The translations under genes were made by a program, and so were the position numbers. A DNA stretch of 64,000 bases. Source: Actinokineospora fastidiosa (GTDB taxonomy: Bacteria; Actinomycetota; Actinomycetes; Mycobacteriales; Pseudonocardiaceae). Below are positions 52,690 through 61,418 of the stretch, piece after piece. Position 1 is the first letter of the stretch. Each line of letters begins with the position of its first letter. Below the pieces are notes generated by a model, which ran no database searches, was not told the DNA's origin, and saw only the letters and a program-made list of their open reading frames with translations. The stretch covers positions 641,260 through 705,259 of the forward strand of contig NZ_BMRB01000002.1 of assembly GCF_014648415.1 (NCBI RefSeq). The letters are read 5' to 3'.

Positions 52690-52728
52690 GCTGCCAGCTT
52701 ACGGACGGTGCGTGGCTAACCTGGCCGC

Positions 52729-53235
52729 ATGCGCATCCGACCCGCCGAACCCGCCGACGCCGCTGCGATCGCCGAGATCTGGCGCCTGGGCTGGCTGGAC
52801 GCCCACCTGGGCAATGTGCCCGACGCGCTCGCCGAGGCCCGCATCGAGGCGGGCTTCACCGACCGCGCCGAGCGCCGCGCCCGCGGCGACGACGATGCCG
52901 CGCGGACCCTGGTCGCCGAGGTCGCGGGCGCGGTCGCCGGGTTCGTCATGGTCGTCGGCGACGAGGTCGAGCAGGTCTACGTCGCCGCGGAGCACCGCGG
53001 CCGGGGCGTGGCCGGACCGCTCCTCGCCGCCGCCGAGGACGCGGTGCGCGCCGAGGACCACCGGCAGGCGTGGCTCGCCGTGGTCGCGGGCAACACCCCG
53101 GCCCGCCGCTTCTACGAGCGCCAGGGCTGGACCGACACCGGCCCGTTCGACCACCACGCGCCCGGCGGCTTCGTCGTCCCGGCCCACCGCTACGTCCGAG
53201 ACCTCACCCAGCCTGCCCGCCAGGACGCCGGGTAG
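52729..53235 (+). CDS. GNAT family N-acetyltransferase
   Basis: A 168-residue single-domain GNAT. It opens RIRPAEPADAAAIAEIWRLGW, the usual beta1-alpha1. VEQVYVAAEHRGRGVAGPLLAAAED is the acetyl-CoA loop with RGRGVA, followed by WLAVVAGNTPARRFYERQGWTDTG, typical of beta5-alpha4 and the last strands. The substrate is not predictable. It is divergent from the sirtuin gene by 39 bp and may be expressed together with it. Confidence 0.9.
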   Translation: MRIRPAEPADAAAIAEIWRLGWLDAHLGNVPDALAEARIEAGFTDRAERRARGDDDAARTLVAEVAGAVAGFVMVVGDEVEQVYVAAEHRGRGVAGPLLAAAEDAVRAEDHRQAWLAVVAGNTPARRFYERQGWTDTGPFDHHAPGGFVVPAHRYVRDLTQPARQDAG

Positions 53236-53461
53236 GCCGGGAACGCGCCCGCCACACCAGCGCGGACCACACCCGGTCCCCGCGTCAGTCCCTCGCCTCG
53301 CAGGCCCGATCCAGCGGACGGGCAGGCCGCCCGCCGAGATCGTCCGCTGCCCGGCCGACCCGGCGGCGACGCTCGGCGACCGAGGCGCGGGCTCGGGATT
53401 GGGCTGCGGGTGGGATGGGTAGCCGGTGCGCGCCAGGGGTCCGACGATGAGGAGTTTGGTC

Positions 53462-53968
53462 GTGCGTAGTCGCGTGCGGGCTGCCGGTCACGCCGTGCAT
53501 CCCATGCTGATGGTGTTCCCGCTGGGGCTGCTGGTCACGGCGGCCGTGTTCGACCTGTTGCAGCGGATCACCGGCGGCTCCGACTGGGCGATCGCCGCGG
53601 CGTACACGATGGCCGCAGGCGTGCTCGGCGGGCTGGTGGCGGGCCTGACCGGATGGGCGGACTGGGCGCTGAGCGTGCCGAAGGGCACCCGCGCCCGCCG
53701 CGTCGGCCTCGTGCACGGCGCGATCAACTCGCTGGTGTTGGCGCTGTTCGCGCTCAGCTGGGTCCTGCGCCTCGGCGAGCCCGGGTGGGCGCCGGGCTGG
53801 ACGGCCGTCATCGTCTCCTGGCTCGGCGCGCTCCTGCTGGGCGTCGGCGGCTGGCTCGGCGGCGAGCTGGTCGAGCGCCTGTCGATCAGCGTCGACGAGG
53901 TCGCGCAGCCGGACGCCACCAGCTCGCTCAGCGGGCACCAGCAGCGCTTCCGCGCCGCACGCGCCTGA
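53462..53968 (+). CDS. DUF2231 family membrane protein
   Basis: A 168-residue protein with four helices. AAGHAVHPMLMVFPLGLLVTAAVFDLL opens the domain, followed by GLVAGLTGWADWALSVPKGTRARRVGLVHGAINSLVLALFALSW and WLGGELVERLSI, all typical of DUF2231. The conserved His and Asp residues suggest metal or haem binding, which is unproven. GTG 53462 is selected because GAGGAG lies seven bases upstream; ATG 53447 in the same frame is the alternative. The 226 bp before it hold no gene. The end overlaps the convergent PepSY gene by 41 bp. Confidence 0.85.
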   Translation: MRSRVRAAGHAVHPMLMVFPLGLLVTAAVFDLLQRITGGSDWAIAAAYTMAAGVLGGLVAGLTGWADWALSVPKGTRARRVGLVHGAINSLVLALFALSWVLRLGEPGWAPGWTAVIVSWLGALLLGVGGWLGGELVERLSISVDEVAQPDATSSLSGHQQRFRAARA

Positions 53969-55178
53969 CGAGCGGGTCGAGCAGCACGAAGGCCAGCAGG
54001 CTCACCCCGAACACCGGCATCGCCCACGCGAGCACCACCGCCACACCGACCAGGGCGAACACCGTCGGCCACGACGCCTGCGACCAGACCGGCCCCGGGA
54101 CCGGGGCGGGCCTGCGCCGCCACCACATCCGGTAGCCCAGCACGAGCAGCGCCACCGCGGCGGCGGCCAGCAGGGCGAGCAGGATCTGGTTGGCCAACCC
54201 GAACAGCGTCCCGCTGTGCGCGTCGATGCCGAGCGTCGTCAGCTTGGCGAGGAGGGGGTAGTCGTCCCAGCCGACCCGTCCGGTCACGTCGCCGCTGCCG
54301 GGGTCGATGGCGATGGTGTCCACCTGTGGCCCGGGCGAGCTCTCGGCGACCTTGAGCGGCCGGTCGGGACCGGCGGGCAGGCTGACGGTCAGCTCCCCCG
54401 CCAATCCGTCCGCCCTGGCCACGGCGACGGCCTGGTCGAGATCGATCCGGTCGATCCCCGCGGTGGCGGCGGGAGCGGTCAAGGTCGGCGCTCGGCTGTC
54501 CAGGGCATCGATGACCTGGTCGACCCGGTCCCCGGCGAACGTCGACCAGGTCAGCCCGGTGACGCTGATCGCGAGCAGCCCCACCGCCGCCCAGATCCCG
54601 ATTGTCGCGTGCAGACCCCGCAACCGCGCCCGTCCCCGACCGCGGCCGCGCTGCCCCATCCACAGGATCACGCCGCCGACCACCAGCACGGGCAGCCAGC
54701 TCGCGACGAACTCCGAATACAGCCTGCCCGCCTCGCCGAGGGTGAGGTTGCCGTGGAACTCCCGCAGCCACACCTGCACCGGCGGCCGCCCGTTGACCGT
54801 CGCCAATTCGCCCTGCACGGCGGCGGTGTAGGGATTGACGTAGACGGTGGTTCCGTCGCTCAACACCACCTTAGTGGTCCGTTCCGGGTCATCGGCGACT
54901 ATCACCGAAGTGACATCCCCGGAGCGCCCGCTCATCGCCGCCCGCACCTGGTCGTCGAGCGGCCGAGGCGTCTCCCCCACCTCGTCGACGTACAACTCCT
55001 CGGCGTACACCAGGTCATTGATCTGCGGACTGAACGCATAAACGCCACCGCTCACGGCCAGCACAAAAAGAAAGGGAGCGATAAGCAGGCCCGCGACGAA
55101 ATGCACGCGCCGGGCCAGCAATCGGACCACGGTGCGCGCAGGCAGCACAGGCGCAGGCGGATCAGCCAATGAAGTCAC
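53928..55178 (-). CDS. PepSY-associated membrane protein
   Basis: A 416-residue protein with the PepSY-TM layout: helix 1 (RRVHFVAGLLIAPFLFVLAVSGGVYAF), an extracytoplasmic PepSY region (to about 165), helix 2 (SWLPVLVVGGVILWMGQRG), helix 3 (LHATIGIWAAVGLLAISVTGLTWS), a second PepSY region, and helices 4-6 near the C-terminus. His residues in helices 1 and 3 and in WLREFHGNLTLGEAGRLY are conserved and may hold haem. Related proteins act in iron reduction at the membrane. The start was placed at GTG 55178; GTG 55187 is also possible. Confidence 0.87.
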   Translation of the reverse strand: MTSLADPPAPVLPARTVVRLLARRVHFVAGLLIAPFLFVLAVSGGVYAFSPQINDLVYAEELYVDEVGETPRPLDDQVRAAMSGRSGDVTSVIVADDPERTTKVVLSDGTTVYVNPYTAAVQGELATVNGRPPVQVWLREFHGNLTLGEAGRLYSEFVASWLPVLVVGGVILWMGQRGRGRGRARLRGLHATIGIWAAVGLLAISVTGLTWSTFAGDRVDQVIDALDSRAPTLTAPAATAGIDRIDLDQAVAVARADGLAGELTVSLPAGPDRPLKVAESSPGPQVDTIAIDPGSGDVTGRVGWDDYPLLAKLTTLGIDAHSGTLFGLANQILLALLAAAAVALLVLGYRMWWRRRPAPVPGPVWSQASWPTVFALVGVAVVLAWAMPVFGVSLLAFVLLDPLVRRVRRGSAAGAR

Positions 55179-55600
55179 AGCAACCACCCACGGGTCGGGA
55201 ACCGGGGAACGGAAAACGCGCAGCCCCACCGGGAATGCGGCAGCGCCGCTCCCGCGTCGAACCGGCGCGGAACCACCACGCCCGAACCTAGCCAATCCGA
55301 GGAATGCAAGGATAGTGAGACCGCGAACAAACCCGACGGGGAACTTACGCGCGATCCGCAACGGCGCCCGCCTCGGTGGAGAGTGGTCCAGTCCCCTCCA
55401 CCGAGGCGAGCCGTGGCCCGAGTCGGCGAACGCCGCCCTTCCCCGACGACGTTCAACCCGGACGGCCCCACCCTACCACGGCCTCGAACGCACGTTCGAC
55501 TCCTATCGCGATCCTGCCGATAAGCCGAACAGCGCACGATCGCGGATGACGCGATCGGCTGGACGGACCAGGCTGGGCCGGAACCGGACAGGAGAGATCG
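55179..55600. other. Divergent intergenic region with a 13-bp inverted repeat
   Basis: No gene is seen between the PepSY and flavin-oxidase genes. CGCCTCGGTGGAG (55369-55381) and CTCCACCGAGGCG (55396-55408) form a perfect inverted repeat with a 14-base loop. CGAAC/GTTCG arms occur near 55488. Confidence 0.6.
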
Positions 55601-56941
55601 ATGACCACGCTCGACGGCGGACCGGGCCGTCCCGGCGACGCCGTGTTCGCCGATGCCGTCCGGACCGCGAACCTGGCCGCCCCGGCGGAGCCCGCCGCGG
55701 CGGTGACCGTCCGGTCGGCCAGGGAGGCCGAGGCCGCCATCCGGTTCGCCAGGGCGAACGGCATGTCGGTCCGCGTGCACACCACCGGCCACGCCGCTGC
55801 CACCCAGCTGCCCATGGCGGGCGCGCTGCTGGTCCGCACCGATCTCGCCGAGCCGGTCACCGTCGACGCCGAGAACCTCGTGGCCCGGGTGCCCGCTGGC
55901 GCGGTGTGGCGCGAGGTGGTCACCACGGCTGCCCGTCACCAGCTGGCCGCCGTGCACCCGATCGCCCCGTCCGTCGGCGTGGTCGGCTACCTGACGCGCG
56001 GCGGTGTCGGCGTCCACGGGCGCGCCCGCGGCGTGGCCGCCAACGCGGTGCGGGCGTTCGACCTGGTCACCGCCGACGGCGCGAGCAGACGCGTGGACGC
56101 GGCGTCGGACCCCGAGTTGTTCGACGCGCTGCGCGGCGGCGGGGGCGGGTTCGGCATCGTGACCGCCGTCGAGCTGGCCCTGTTCCCGCTCGCGTCCCTG
56201 GTCACGGGCGCGGCGTACTGGTCGCTCGAGCACGCCGACCAGCTGGTGCCGCTGTGGCGGGACTGGACCGTCGACGCCCCCCGTGAGGCGACCACGACGC
56301 TGCGGATCCTGTCCGGACCCGCGGTCGCGTGGGCGCCCGGGCCGGTGCTCTGCGTCGCGGGCGCGGTCATCGGCGGCTCGGCCGCGGCCAGCGACGCCGA
56401 CGACCTGCTCGACCCGCTGCGCGCCGTCGCCGCCCCGCTGCGCGACACCTGGCACGCCGACGGCCCCGCCGCTGCCCTGTTCGCGCACGAACACCCGGCC
56501 GGTCCGCGCCGCACCGTCGGGGACCATCTGCTGCTGGACGAGATCGGACGCGACGGCGTCACCGAGTTCCTGCGGGTGGCCGGTGAGGGCTCGGGCTCGC
56601 CGCTGCTGGCCGCGGAGCTGCGGCACCTGGGCGGGGCGCTGGCCGAACCGGACCCGGCGGGCGGCCTGCTGGACCACATCGACGCCCAGTTCGCCTACGT
56701 CGGCACGGGCTCGGCCGCCGATCCGACGATCACGGCGGCCGCCGTCGAGCACAGCGCGGTCGTGCGGGCGGCGCTGTCGCCTTGGGATGTGGGCACGACC
56801 GTGCCGAGCATGGTCGCCACCCGGACGCAGCCGCAGGGGCACCTCGACGCCTCGCGCGCCCTGCGCGCCGAGGCGGTGCGGGCGCGGGTCGACCCCGACG
56901 GGCTGTTCGCGGGGGACGTGCTGCCTGGCTCCCCTGGGTGA
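55601..56941 (+). CDS. FAD-binding oxidoreductase, BBE-like
   Basis: A 446-residue flavoenzyme of the PCMH/VAO type. VTVRSAREAEAAIRFARANGMSVRVHTTGHAAA includes the His that usually carries covalent FAD. GAVWREVVTTAARHQLAAVHPIAPSVGVVGYLTRGGVG is the second FAD region; the Cys found there in bicovalent enzymes is absent. LFDALRGGGGGFGIVTAVELALFPL is conserved, and ARVDPDGLFAGDVLPG stands where BBE enzymes have a DPxNxF motif. The substrate is unknown; relatives modify natural products. AGGAGAG precedes the ATG. It converges with the small peptide and methyltransferase genes. Confidence 0.88.
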   Translation: MTTLDGGPGRPGDAVFADAVRTANLAAPAEPAAAVTVRSAREAEAAIRFARANGMSVRVHTTGHAAATQLPMAGALLVRTDLAEPVTVDAENLVARVPAGAVWREVVTTAARHQLAAVHPIAPSVGVVGYLTRGGVGVHGRARGVAANAVRAFDLVTADGASRRVDAASDPELFDALRGGGGGFGIVTAVELALFPLASLVTGAAYWSLEHADQLVPLWRDWTVDAPREATTTLRILSGPAVAWAPGPVLCVAGAVIGGSAAASDADDLLDPLRAVAAPLRDTWHADGPAAALFAHEHPAGPRRTVGDHLLLDEIGRDGVTEFLRVAGEGSGSPLLAAELRHLGGALAEPDPAGGLLDHIDAQFAYVGTGSAADPTITAAAVEHSAVVRAALSPWDVGTTVPSMVATRTQPQGHLDASRALRAEAVRARVDPDGLFAGDVLPGSPG

Positions 56942-56968
56942 CCGGTCGGGCCGCCCCAGGGGGAAGCG

Positions 56969-57109
56969 TCAGTCCAAGCCTCGAACGATGGTGGGTTCGT
57001 AGTCGTCGTCCTCCGGGGTGCGGGGACGTGGCCAGGTGGGCGCCCGGCCGCCGATGACCCAGTCTTCGGGTGTATCGCTGCTGCCGGGCACCGACTCGGT
57101 TGTCGTCAT
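56969..57109 (-). CDS. Small peptide gene, 46 aa
   Basis: AGGAGGG at ideal spacing precedes an ATG that opens a 46-codon frame. The product is acidic and Pro-rich, with DWVIGGRAPTWPRPRTPED and the ending DDDYEPTIVRGLD. There is no signal, Cys or membrane segment. The arrangement downstream of a methyltransferase and a membrane protein, and next to a flavin oxidase, would fit a modified-peptide precursor, but no family match is known to me and it could be a small regulatory protein. Confidence 0.6.
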   Translation of the reverse strand: MTTTESVPGSSDTPEDWVIGGRAPTWPRPRTPEDDDYEPTIVRGLD

Positions 57110-57227
57110 GGTGCCCTCCTGCCGGTTACGGTGCGTTGACCCCTCTGAGGGGACCACACCGCGGGCCGCGGAGCGAGCGCGATTCCACTATTCGGCACAC
57201 GGGGCCACCGTTTCGGGCGGAAAGCAC

Positions 57228-57986
57228 TCACCCGGTAACAGGTTGTGGCCTCCCGGCGATACAAGGTTTTCGACCCCATACCGCGATGCTGATCTGGGGA
57301 ATGTCCACGAAGGCCGGTTCCAGCAGCCGGGAGCGGAACTCGGCCAGGTCGTCCTCGGTGACCAGCCCGCGGGCCAGCAGCGCAGGCGCCGCCTGGTCGA
57401 TCAGCGGTCGCCAACGGTCACGGTCCAGGTTGCCCATGCAGGCCGGGCGGGCGGCGAACCCGATGTCGGCGAGCCCGGCAGCGCCCATCCGGGACGGCAC
57501 GCCCCGCACCCACGTCAGATCGGCCCCGGTCTGCAGCTTCCGGTAGGCGGCCATGATCCGGGCGACCACCGGGAACGCCGCGGTCTCCTCGGGCAGCTGG
57601 AACGGGTCGGTGACCACCAGCCAGCCGCCGGGCCGCAGCCAGCCCGCCGCCCTGGCCAGCACGTCGTCGCGGGCGGCGAGGTGGCAGAGCACGAACCGGG
57701 CGTGCACGAGGTCGAACGCGCCGGGGTCGAACGCGGGGTCGGTGATGTCGGCCTCGACGACCTCCGCGGGCGAGTCGGCCAGGTGGGACACATCGATGTC
57801 GACGGCGACGACCCGGCCGCGCGGGCACCGTGCGACCAGGTCCTCGGCCACCGAGCCCGCGCCCGCGCCGAGGTCGAGGCAGTGCGCGTCGGGCGGCAGG
57901 CCGAGGCCGTCGAGCACGCCGAAGGTGAAGCCGTCGGTGCTCGACTGGATCGAGCCGAGGCGGACGGCCGGGTCGACCGCGGTCAC
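57228..57986 (-). CDS. Class I SAM-dependent methyltransferase
   Basis: A 252-residue methyltransferase. Motif I is HCLDLGAGAGSVAEDLVAR, with VVAVDIDVSHL following; motif II is FDLVHARFVLCHLA; motif III is WLRPGGWLVVTDPFQLPEE. The C-terminal cap (LQTGADLTWVRGVPSRMGAAGLADIGF) is like those of small-molecule methyltransferases of the UbiE/ArsM-like fold. The substrate is unknown. GTG 57986 overlaps the membrane-protein stop by four bases, so both are made from one transcript. The 46-codon gene follows after 118 bp. Confidence 0.88.
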   Translation of the reverse strand: MTAVDPAVRLGSIQSSTDGFTFGVLDGLGLPPDAHCLDLGAGAGSVAEDLVARCPRGRVVAVDIDVSHLADSPAEVVEADITDPAFDPGAFDLVHARFVLCHLAARDDVLARAAGWLRPGGWLVVTDPFQLPEETAAFPVVARIMAAYRKLQTGADLTWVRGVPSRMGAAGLADIGFAARPACMGNLDRDRWRPLIDQAAPALLARGLVTEDDLAEFRSRLLEPAFVDIPQISIAVWGRKPCIAGRPQPVTG

Positions 57987-59122
57987 CGCACGCCCTCCCG
58001 GGCTCCGGCGCCCGCCAGCTCGGACTCGCGCAGCCGGGCCAGCGTCCGCAGGAAGGCGATCTCGCCAGCCCAGTCGGCGTCGTCGGCCGGGGTGTGCCCG
58101 CCCGACGGCGGCGAGTCGACCGGCTCGGTGCCCGCGCCGCGCGCGGCGATGGCCGCCGACAGCCAGTAGGCCACCGCCAGCGCCTCCCGCTCGGCCGGGT
58201 CGGCCGCGCCCTGCGCGCGGGCCTGGGCGGCGGCGATCTCGGCCGGGTCGACGTGGTCGCGCAGCACCATGAGGGCGTCGCGGATCTCGATCACCCGCCG
58301 GTACAGCCGGAAGTCCAGCGAGCGGCGCGGCACCGCGGATGCGGGCAGCCGCACGTGCGGGACGGCCGAGGTCGTCTCCGCCCACAGCGGCTCCAACGCC
58401 CGCAGGTCCCGCGCCTCCCGGACGGCGCGGACACCGCGGGCGACGACCGGGACCAGCACGCCCGCGACCATCAGCCAGGTGGTGATGCCGATGTTGAGCG
58501 GGAAGAAGGCGCCCAACCAGGCGTTGTGGGTGAACAGGTAGGCGATGATGACGACCGACCAGAAGAAGGTCGACGAGGTGAACCCGGCGGCCAGCAGCCC
58601 GAGCCCCACCCGCAGCGGCCGCGTCTCGGCCAGACGGGCGTACCGGGCGCACAGGACCGCGCACGGCAGGACGGCGACGACGTGCGCCACCGACAGCAGC
58701 CACCAGAACGGGCTGTACCAGGGCACGGAGATCGAGGTGACGCAGCCTGCGGCCCCGGCGCCGGTGTCGAGCAGGATCAACGCGACGCTCACGGCGACCG
58801 CGCCACCGTAGACCGCCAGGGGCCGCCGCCTGGCGAGCGCCGCGAGCACGAAGTCCAGGATGAACGCCGAGGCGATGACGCCCCAGATGTTCATGATGAT
58901 GCCGCAGCTGTGACCCAGGATCGTGTTGCGGTTGAGGATGGCGGTGATGGGGTTGAGGTACGCCGTGACGGACCCCGCCAACCCGACCACCGCGATCAAC
59001 AGCCGCCGCTGCGGCTGCGAATGCCGCGCCCCCGGCAACCGCACGAGCAGCGCCAACCACAGGACGATGCACCCGGAGGTCACCACGACGGTGCCGACCT
59101 CCCGCAGGTCATTGGGAGTCAC
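57983..59122 (-). CDS. MAB_1171c-type putative transporter
   Basis: A 379-residue membrane protein. About seven hydrophobic helices fill residues 5-235 (LREVGTVVVTSGCIVLWLALL, HSCGIIMNIWGVIASAFILDF, WWLLSVAHVVAVLPCAVLC and others). The C-terminal 140 residues are soluble, with SLDFRLYRRVIEIRDALMVLRDHVDP, a marker of the MAB_1171c family. These proteins commonly neighbour ImmA/IrrE or XRE genes in actinobacteria; their cargo is unknown. GTG 59122 (MTPNDLREVG) is preferred; ATG or GTG starts upstream add a Gly/Trp-rich stretch. It is coupled to the methyltransferase gene. Confidence 0.8.
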   Translation of the reverse strand: MTPNDLREVGTVVVTSGCIVLWLALLVRLPGARHSQPQRRLLIAVVGLAGSVTAYLNPITAILNRNTILGHSCGIIMNIWGVIASAFILDFVLAALARRRPLAVYGGAVAVSVALILLDTGAGAAGCVTSISVPWYSPFWWLLSVAHVVAVLPCAVLCARYARLAETRPLRVGLGLLAAGFTSSTFFWSVVIIAYLFTHNAWLGAFFPLNIGITTWLMVAGVLVPVVARGVRAVREARDLRALEPLWAETTSAVPHVRLPASAVPRRSLDFRLYRRVIEIRDALMVLRDHVDPAEIAAAQARAQGAADPAEREALAVAYWLSAAIAARGAGTEPVDSPPSGGHTPADDADWAGEIAFLRTLARLRESELAGAGAREGVR

Positions 59123-59812
59123 CGCCCGCCCCACCCCGCCCCAACCGCCCCAACCCGCACCGAGTCGCTCATCGCCCACTCCCGGAGATCCATAACCCGC
59201 ACCGACACTCCGACAAACTCATTCACCCGCGCGGCCCGCCTTCGCCCGCCGCCCAGCCTTCGCCCGCAGCACGCCCCCACAGGCCCAGAACCTCCAAGCC
59301 CCCGCCAACCGCCCCGACGCGCACCGAGCCGCCCTTGCCCACCACACGCCCCGACAGGCCCACTGCCCAGCCCGCCCGTCCGCCAAGCGCACCGACTCGC
59401 ACCGCTCCGCCCTTGTCCACCGCATGACCCGGCAGGGTTACCGCCCGCACCGAACCCCCGCCGATCAGAGCGCCTGTCCGTGCTGAACAGCCGGTGTCCG
59501 CCACAGGCTCCGGCAGGCCCGCTGCCCGTGCCGAGACGTCTCGGGCCAGCCCGCCTGCCCGGGGCGCATCGCTCTGGCCCACCACACGCCTCCGCAGGCC
59601 CACGGCCCGTGCCGAATCGCCGCCCTCCAGACCGCCTCGCCGTACCGGACAGCTCTTGCCCGCCACGCGCCCCCGCAGGTCCGCGGCCCGCGCCGAGGTG
59701 GCTTTCGTCAGTGGGCGGCTCTCAAGGTTCGCGGGCTGGGTGGTCAGCGACCATCCCCACAGGTCAGAGTCGGGTCGGGTGGGCCGGGGGGCAGGTGGGT
59801 GGACCGCAGGGG
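59123..59812. repeat. Intergenic region with degenerate tandem repeats
   Basis: About 59240-59710 contains four or five imperfect copies of a unit of roughly 75-90 bp, recognised by CCCACCACACGCC(C/T)CG(A/C)CAGGCCCAC and GTGCCGA-like pieces. In one minus-strand frame it reads as repeats of RVVGKGGSVRVGA type, but that frame does not match the ImmA gene and has no clear start. It is probably non-coding or a decayed repeat protein. Confidence 0.6.
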
Positions 59813-60316
59813 TCACCGGGTGCCCCGGCCGAGGCCGAGAGCGGCGGCGAGGTTGCCGAGGACGCCGGGCTGGGCGTTGGGCGCCCTGGTCTCCGCGGTG
59901 ATCCGGATGAGGCTGGCCACCAGTTCGGCCTCCTGTTCCTCGTCGTTGGTGTAGGCGGTGCGGTTGAGCATTCGGCGCACGAGGTCCGGGGAGAGGTCGG
60001 GGAGGAGTCGGGTGAGGTCGCCGAAGGTGTCGCCGCCGCGGTGGTCGCAGAGCATGTGCCCGAGCTCGTGCAGGACGATGTGGTCGCGGTGGAAGGCCGA
60101 GGTGTTCTCCTCGACCAGGATCACGTCGCGGTCGACGAGTTGGAACCACACGCCGCAGGTCTGGGCGGTGGCGCCGCCCGGGAGGGTGCCGATGTCGATG
60201 GGCCTGCCCCGGCGCTCGGCGATGGCGGCGACCAGGTCGGGGACGGTGAACGGGTCGGGCAGTGGGAGGTCCGCCACCAGCGCCCGCCATTTGCGGTACG
60301 CGCGTCGAGTGACCAT
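59813..60316 (-). CDS. ImmA/IrrE family metallopeptidase
   Basis: A 167-residue protein with the zinc-peptidase motif IVLHELGHMLCDH (HExxH, about residue 82) and the downstream EEQEAELVASLIRI, which supplies the third ligand. The N-terminal RRAYRKWRALVADLPLPDPFTVPDLVAAIAERRGRPI is typical of actinobacterial versions. ImmA/IrrE enzymes cleave a repressor, usually an XRE protein, but no such gene is adjacent. ATG 60316 is preferred; ATG 60379 would add 21 residues. It is upstream of the MAB_1171c-type gene on the same strand. Confidence 0.87.
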   Translation of the reverse strand: MVTRRAYRKWRALVADLPLPDPFTVPDLVAAIAERRGRPIDIGTLPGGATAQTCGVWFQLVDRDVILVEENTSAFHRDHIVLHELGHMLCDHRGGDTFGDLTRLLPDLSPDLVRRMLNRTAYTNDEEQEAELVASLIRITAETRAPNAQPGVLGNLAAALGLGRGTR

Positions 60317-60570
60317 GCCGCGGCTTGACCTCCCGGGTGCACCTGCCAGGCCGGAGGGTACATCGTAGCGCTCGGGCATGGTGCTGCCCAGACCCGCGGC
60401 TCAGTCGCCAATGGACAGTCGCGGCCGGACGCTTCCCCGCGCATCACCCCCCGGTTCACCCACACGGCCCCCGCCGGATGACCCCCCATCCCAGGCCCGT
60501 CCGGCCCACCTCAGCCGCGATCGACCGCACCACCGACCCCCAAGCGGCGCCGCCCTCTTTGTTGCCCACT

Positions 60571-60584
60571 GTTCAAGAAACGCC
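60571..60584. promoter_or_regulatory. Shared 14-bp motif before the TetR gene
   Basis: GTTCAAGAAACGCC lies 35 bp before the TetR start. The same motif with one change, GTTCAAGAACCGCC, occurs at 61295-61308 before the LivF-like gene. A common TetR site is likely. Confidence 0.55.
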
Positions 60585-60618
60585 CGGTGACCTCGCCGTG
60601 GTCAACTAATCTGGGCGG

Positions 60619-61242
60619 ATGGCCAGGCCGACACCGACCCGCCCGCGCTCCCGTCCGGCCGCGGGACTGCCCGCGGTCACCCCCGCCCGGATCATCGACG
60701 CGGCGGTGGCGCTGACGATGGAGCACGGGCTGGAGAAGTGGACGGTCCGCCAGCTCGCGGCCGTGGTGCAGGCGTATCCGGCGGTCGTCTACCACCACGT
60801 CGGCAGCCGCGACGCCGTGCTGGCCGAGGTGCTGGAACGGGTCGTCGGCATGCTCCCCGTCCCGCCCGAGGAGCTGCCGTGGCGCGGCTGGTTCCGCGTC
60901 CTGCTGGGCGAGCTGCGCGGCCTGCTGAGCCGCTACCCGGGCGTGGCCAGGCGGTTCGCCCTGCACGGCCCGGGCGTGCGCGCGGCCGCCCCCATCGTCG
61001 ACCGCGGTGTGCGCCTGCTGCAGGAGGCCGGTTTCGGCAAGGAGAGCGTGCTGACCTACAACCTGCTACTGGTCACCGCGTGCCAGTTCCTCGCCATGGA
61101 GGACGACCGCGCCGCGAACCCCGAGGCCCGCCCGGCCGAGAACCCCGAACAGGTGGCCGGGTACTACGCGAGCTTCTACGACTACGCAATCGAACGCTGC
61201 CTCGACGGCGCCGCCGCCCGCCTCGCGGTCCTCACCGGCTGA
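60619..61242 (+). CDS. TetR family regulator
   Basis: A 207-residue regulator. After a basic lead (ARPTPTRPRSRPAAG) the helix-turn-helix reads ARIIDAAVALTMEHGLEKWTVRQLAAVVQAYPAVVYHHVGSRDAVLAEVL (about residues 24-75). The C-terminal domain resembles TetR_C members that bind acyl or aromatic ligands (FRVLLGELRGLLSRYPGVARRFALHGPGV). The downstream operon is on the same strand and shares a motif, so it probably regulates the transporter and acyl-CoA ligase genes. It is divergent from the ImmA gene. Confidence 0.9.
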   Translation: MARPTPTRPRSRPAAGLPAVTPARIIDAAVALTMEHGLEKWTVRQLAAVVQAYPAVVYHHVGSRDAVLAEVLERVVGMLPVPPEELPWRGWFRVLLGELRGLLSRYPGVARRFALHGPGVRAAAPIVDRGVRLLQEAGFGKESVLTYNLLLVTACQFLAMEDDRAANPEARPAENPEQVAGYYASFYDYAIERCLDGAAARLAVLTG

Positions 61243-61294
61243 CCCAGGCCACTGTGGACATCGAGACCGCAGCAGGCGACCCCTCTAGAACAGC

Positions 61295-61308
61295 GTTCAA
61301 GAACCGCC
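61295..61308. promoter_or_regulatory. Shared 14-bp motif before the LivF-like operon
   Basis: GTTCAAGAACCGCC contains the palindrome GTTCAAGAAC and is flanked by GAACAGC, giving GAAC/GTTC arms. It matches the motif before the TetR gene with one mismatch and lies about 110 bp before the operon start. Confidence 0.55.
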
Positions 61309-61418
61309 ACCTACTCCGGCGGCAGCAAATGTTCGATGAAGTCCTCTTGTCGCCGACCGACGCGCCGGTCTAACGTCCGTGCTCAATGTGAGGCGGATCA
61401 CTTTGGGCGGGAGGGGCC

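Noticed and set aside
59223-60290. A 355-codon minus-strand frame across the repeat region and ImmA gene
   Set aside because: It is out of frame with the ImmA gene, and its repeat-like content follows from degenerate DNA repeats.
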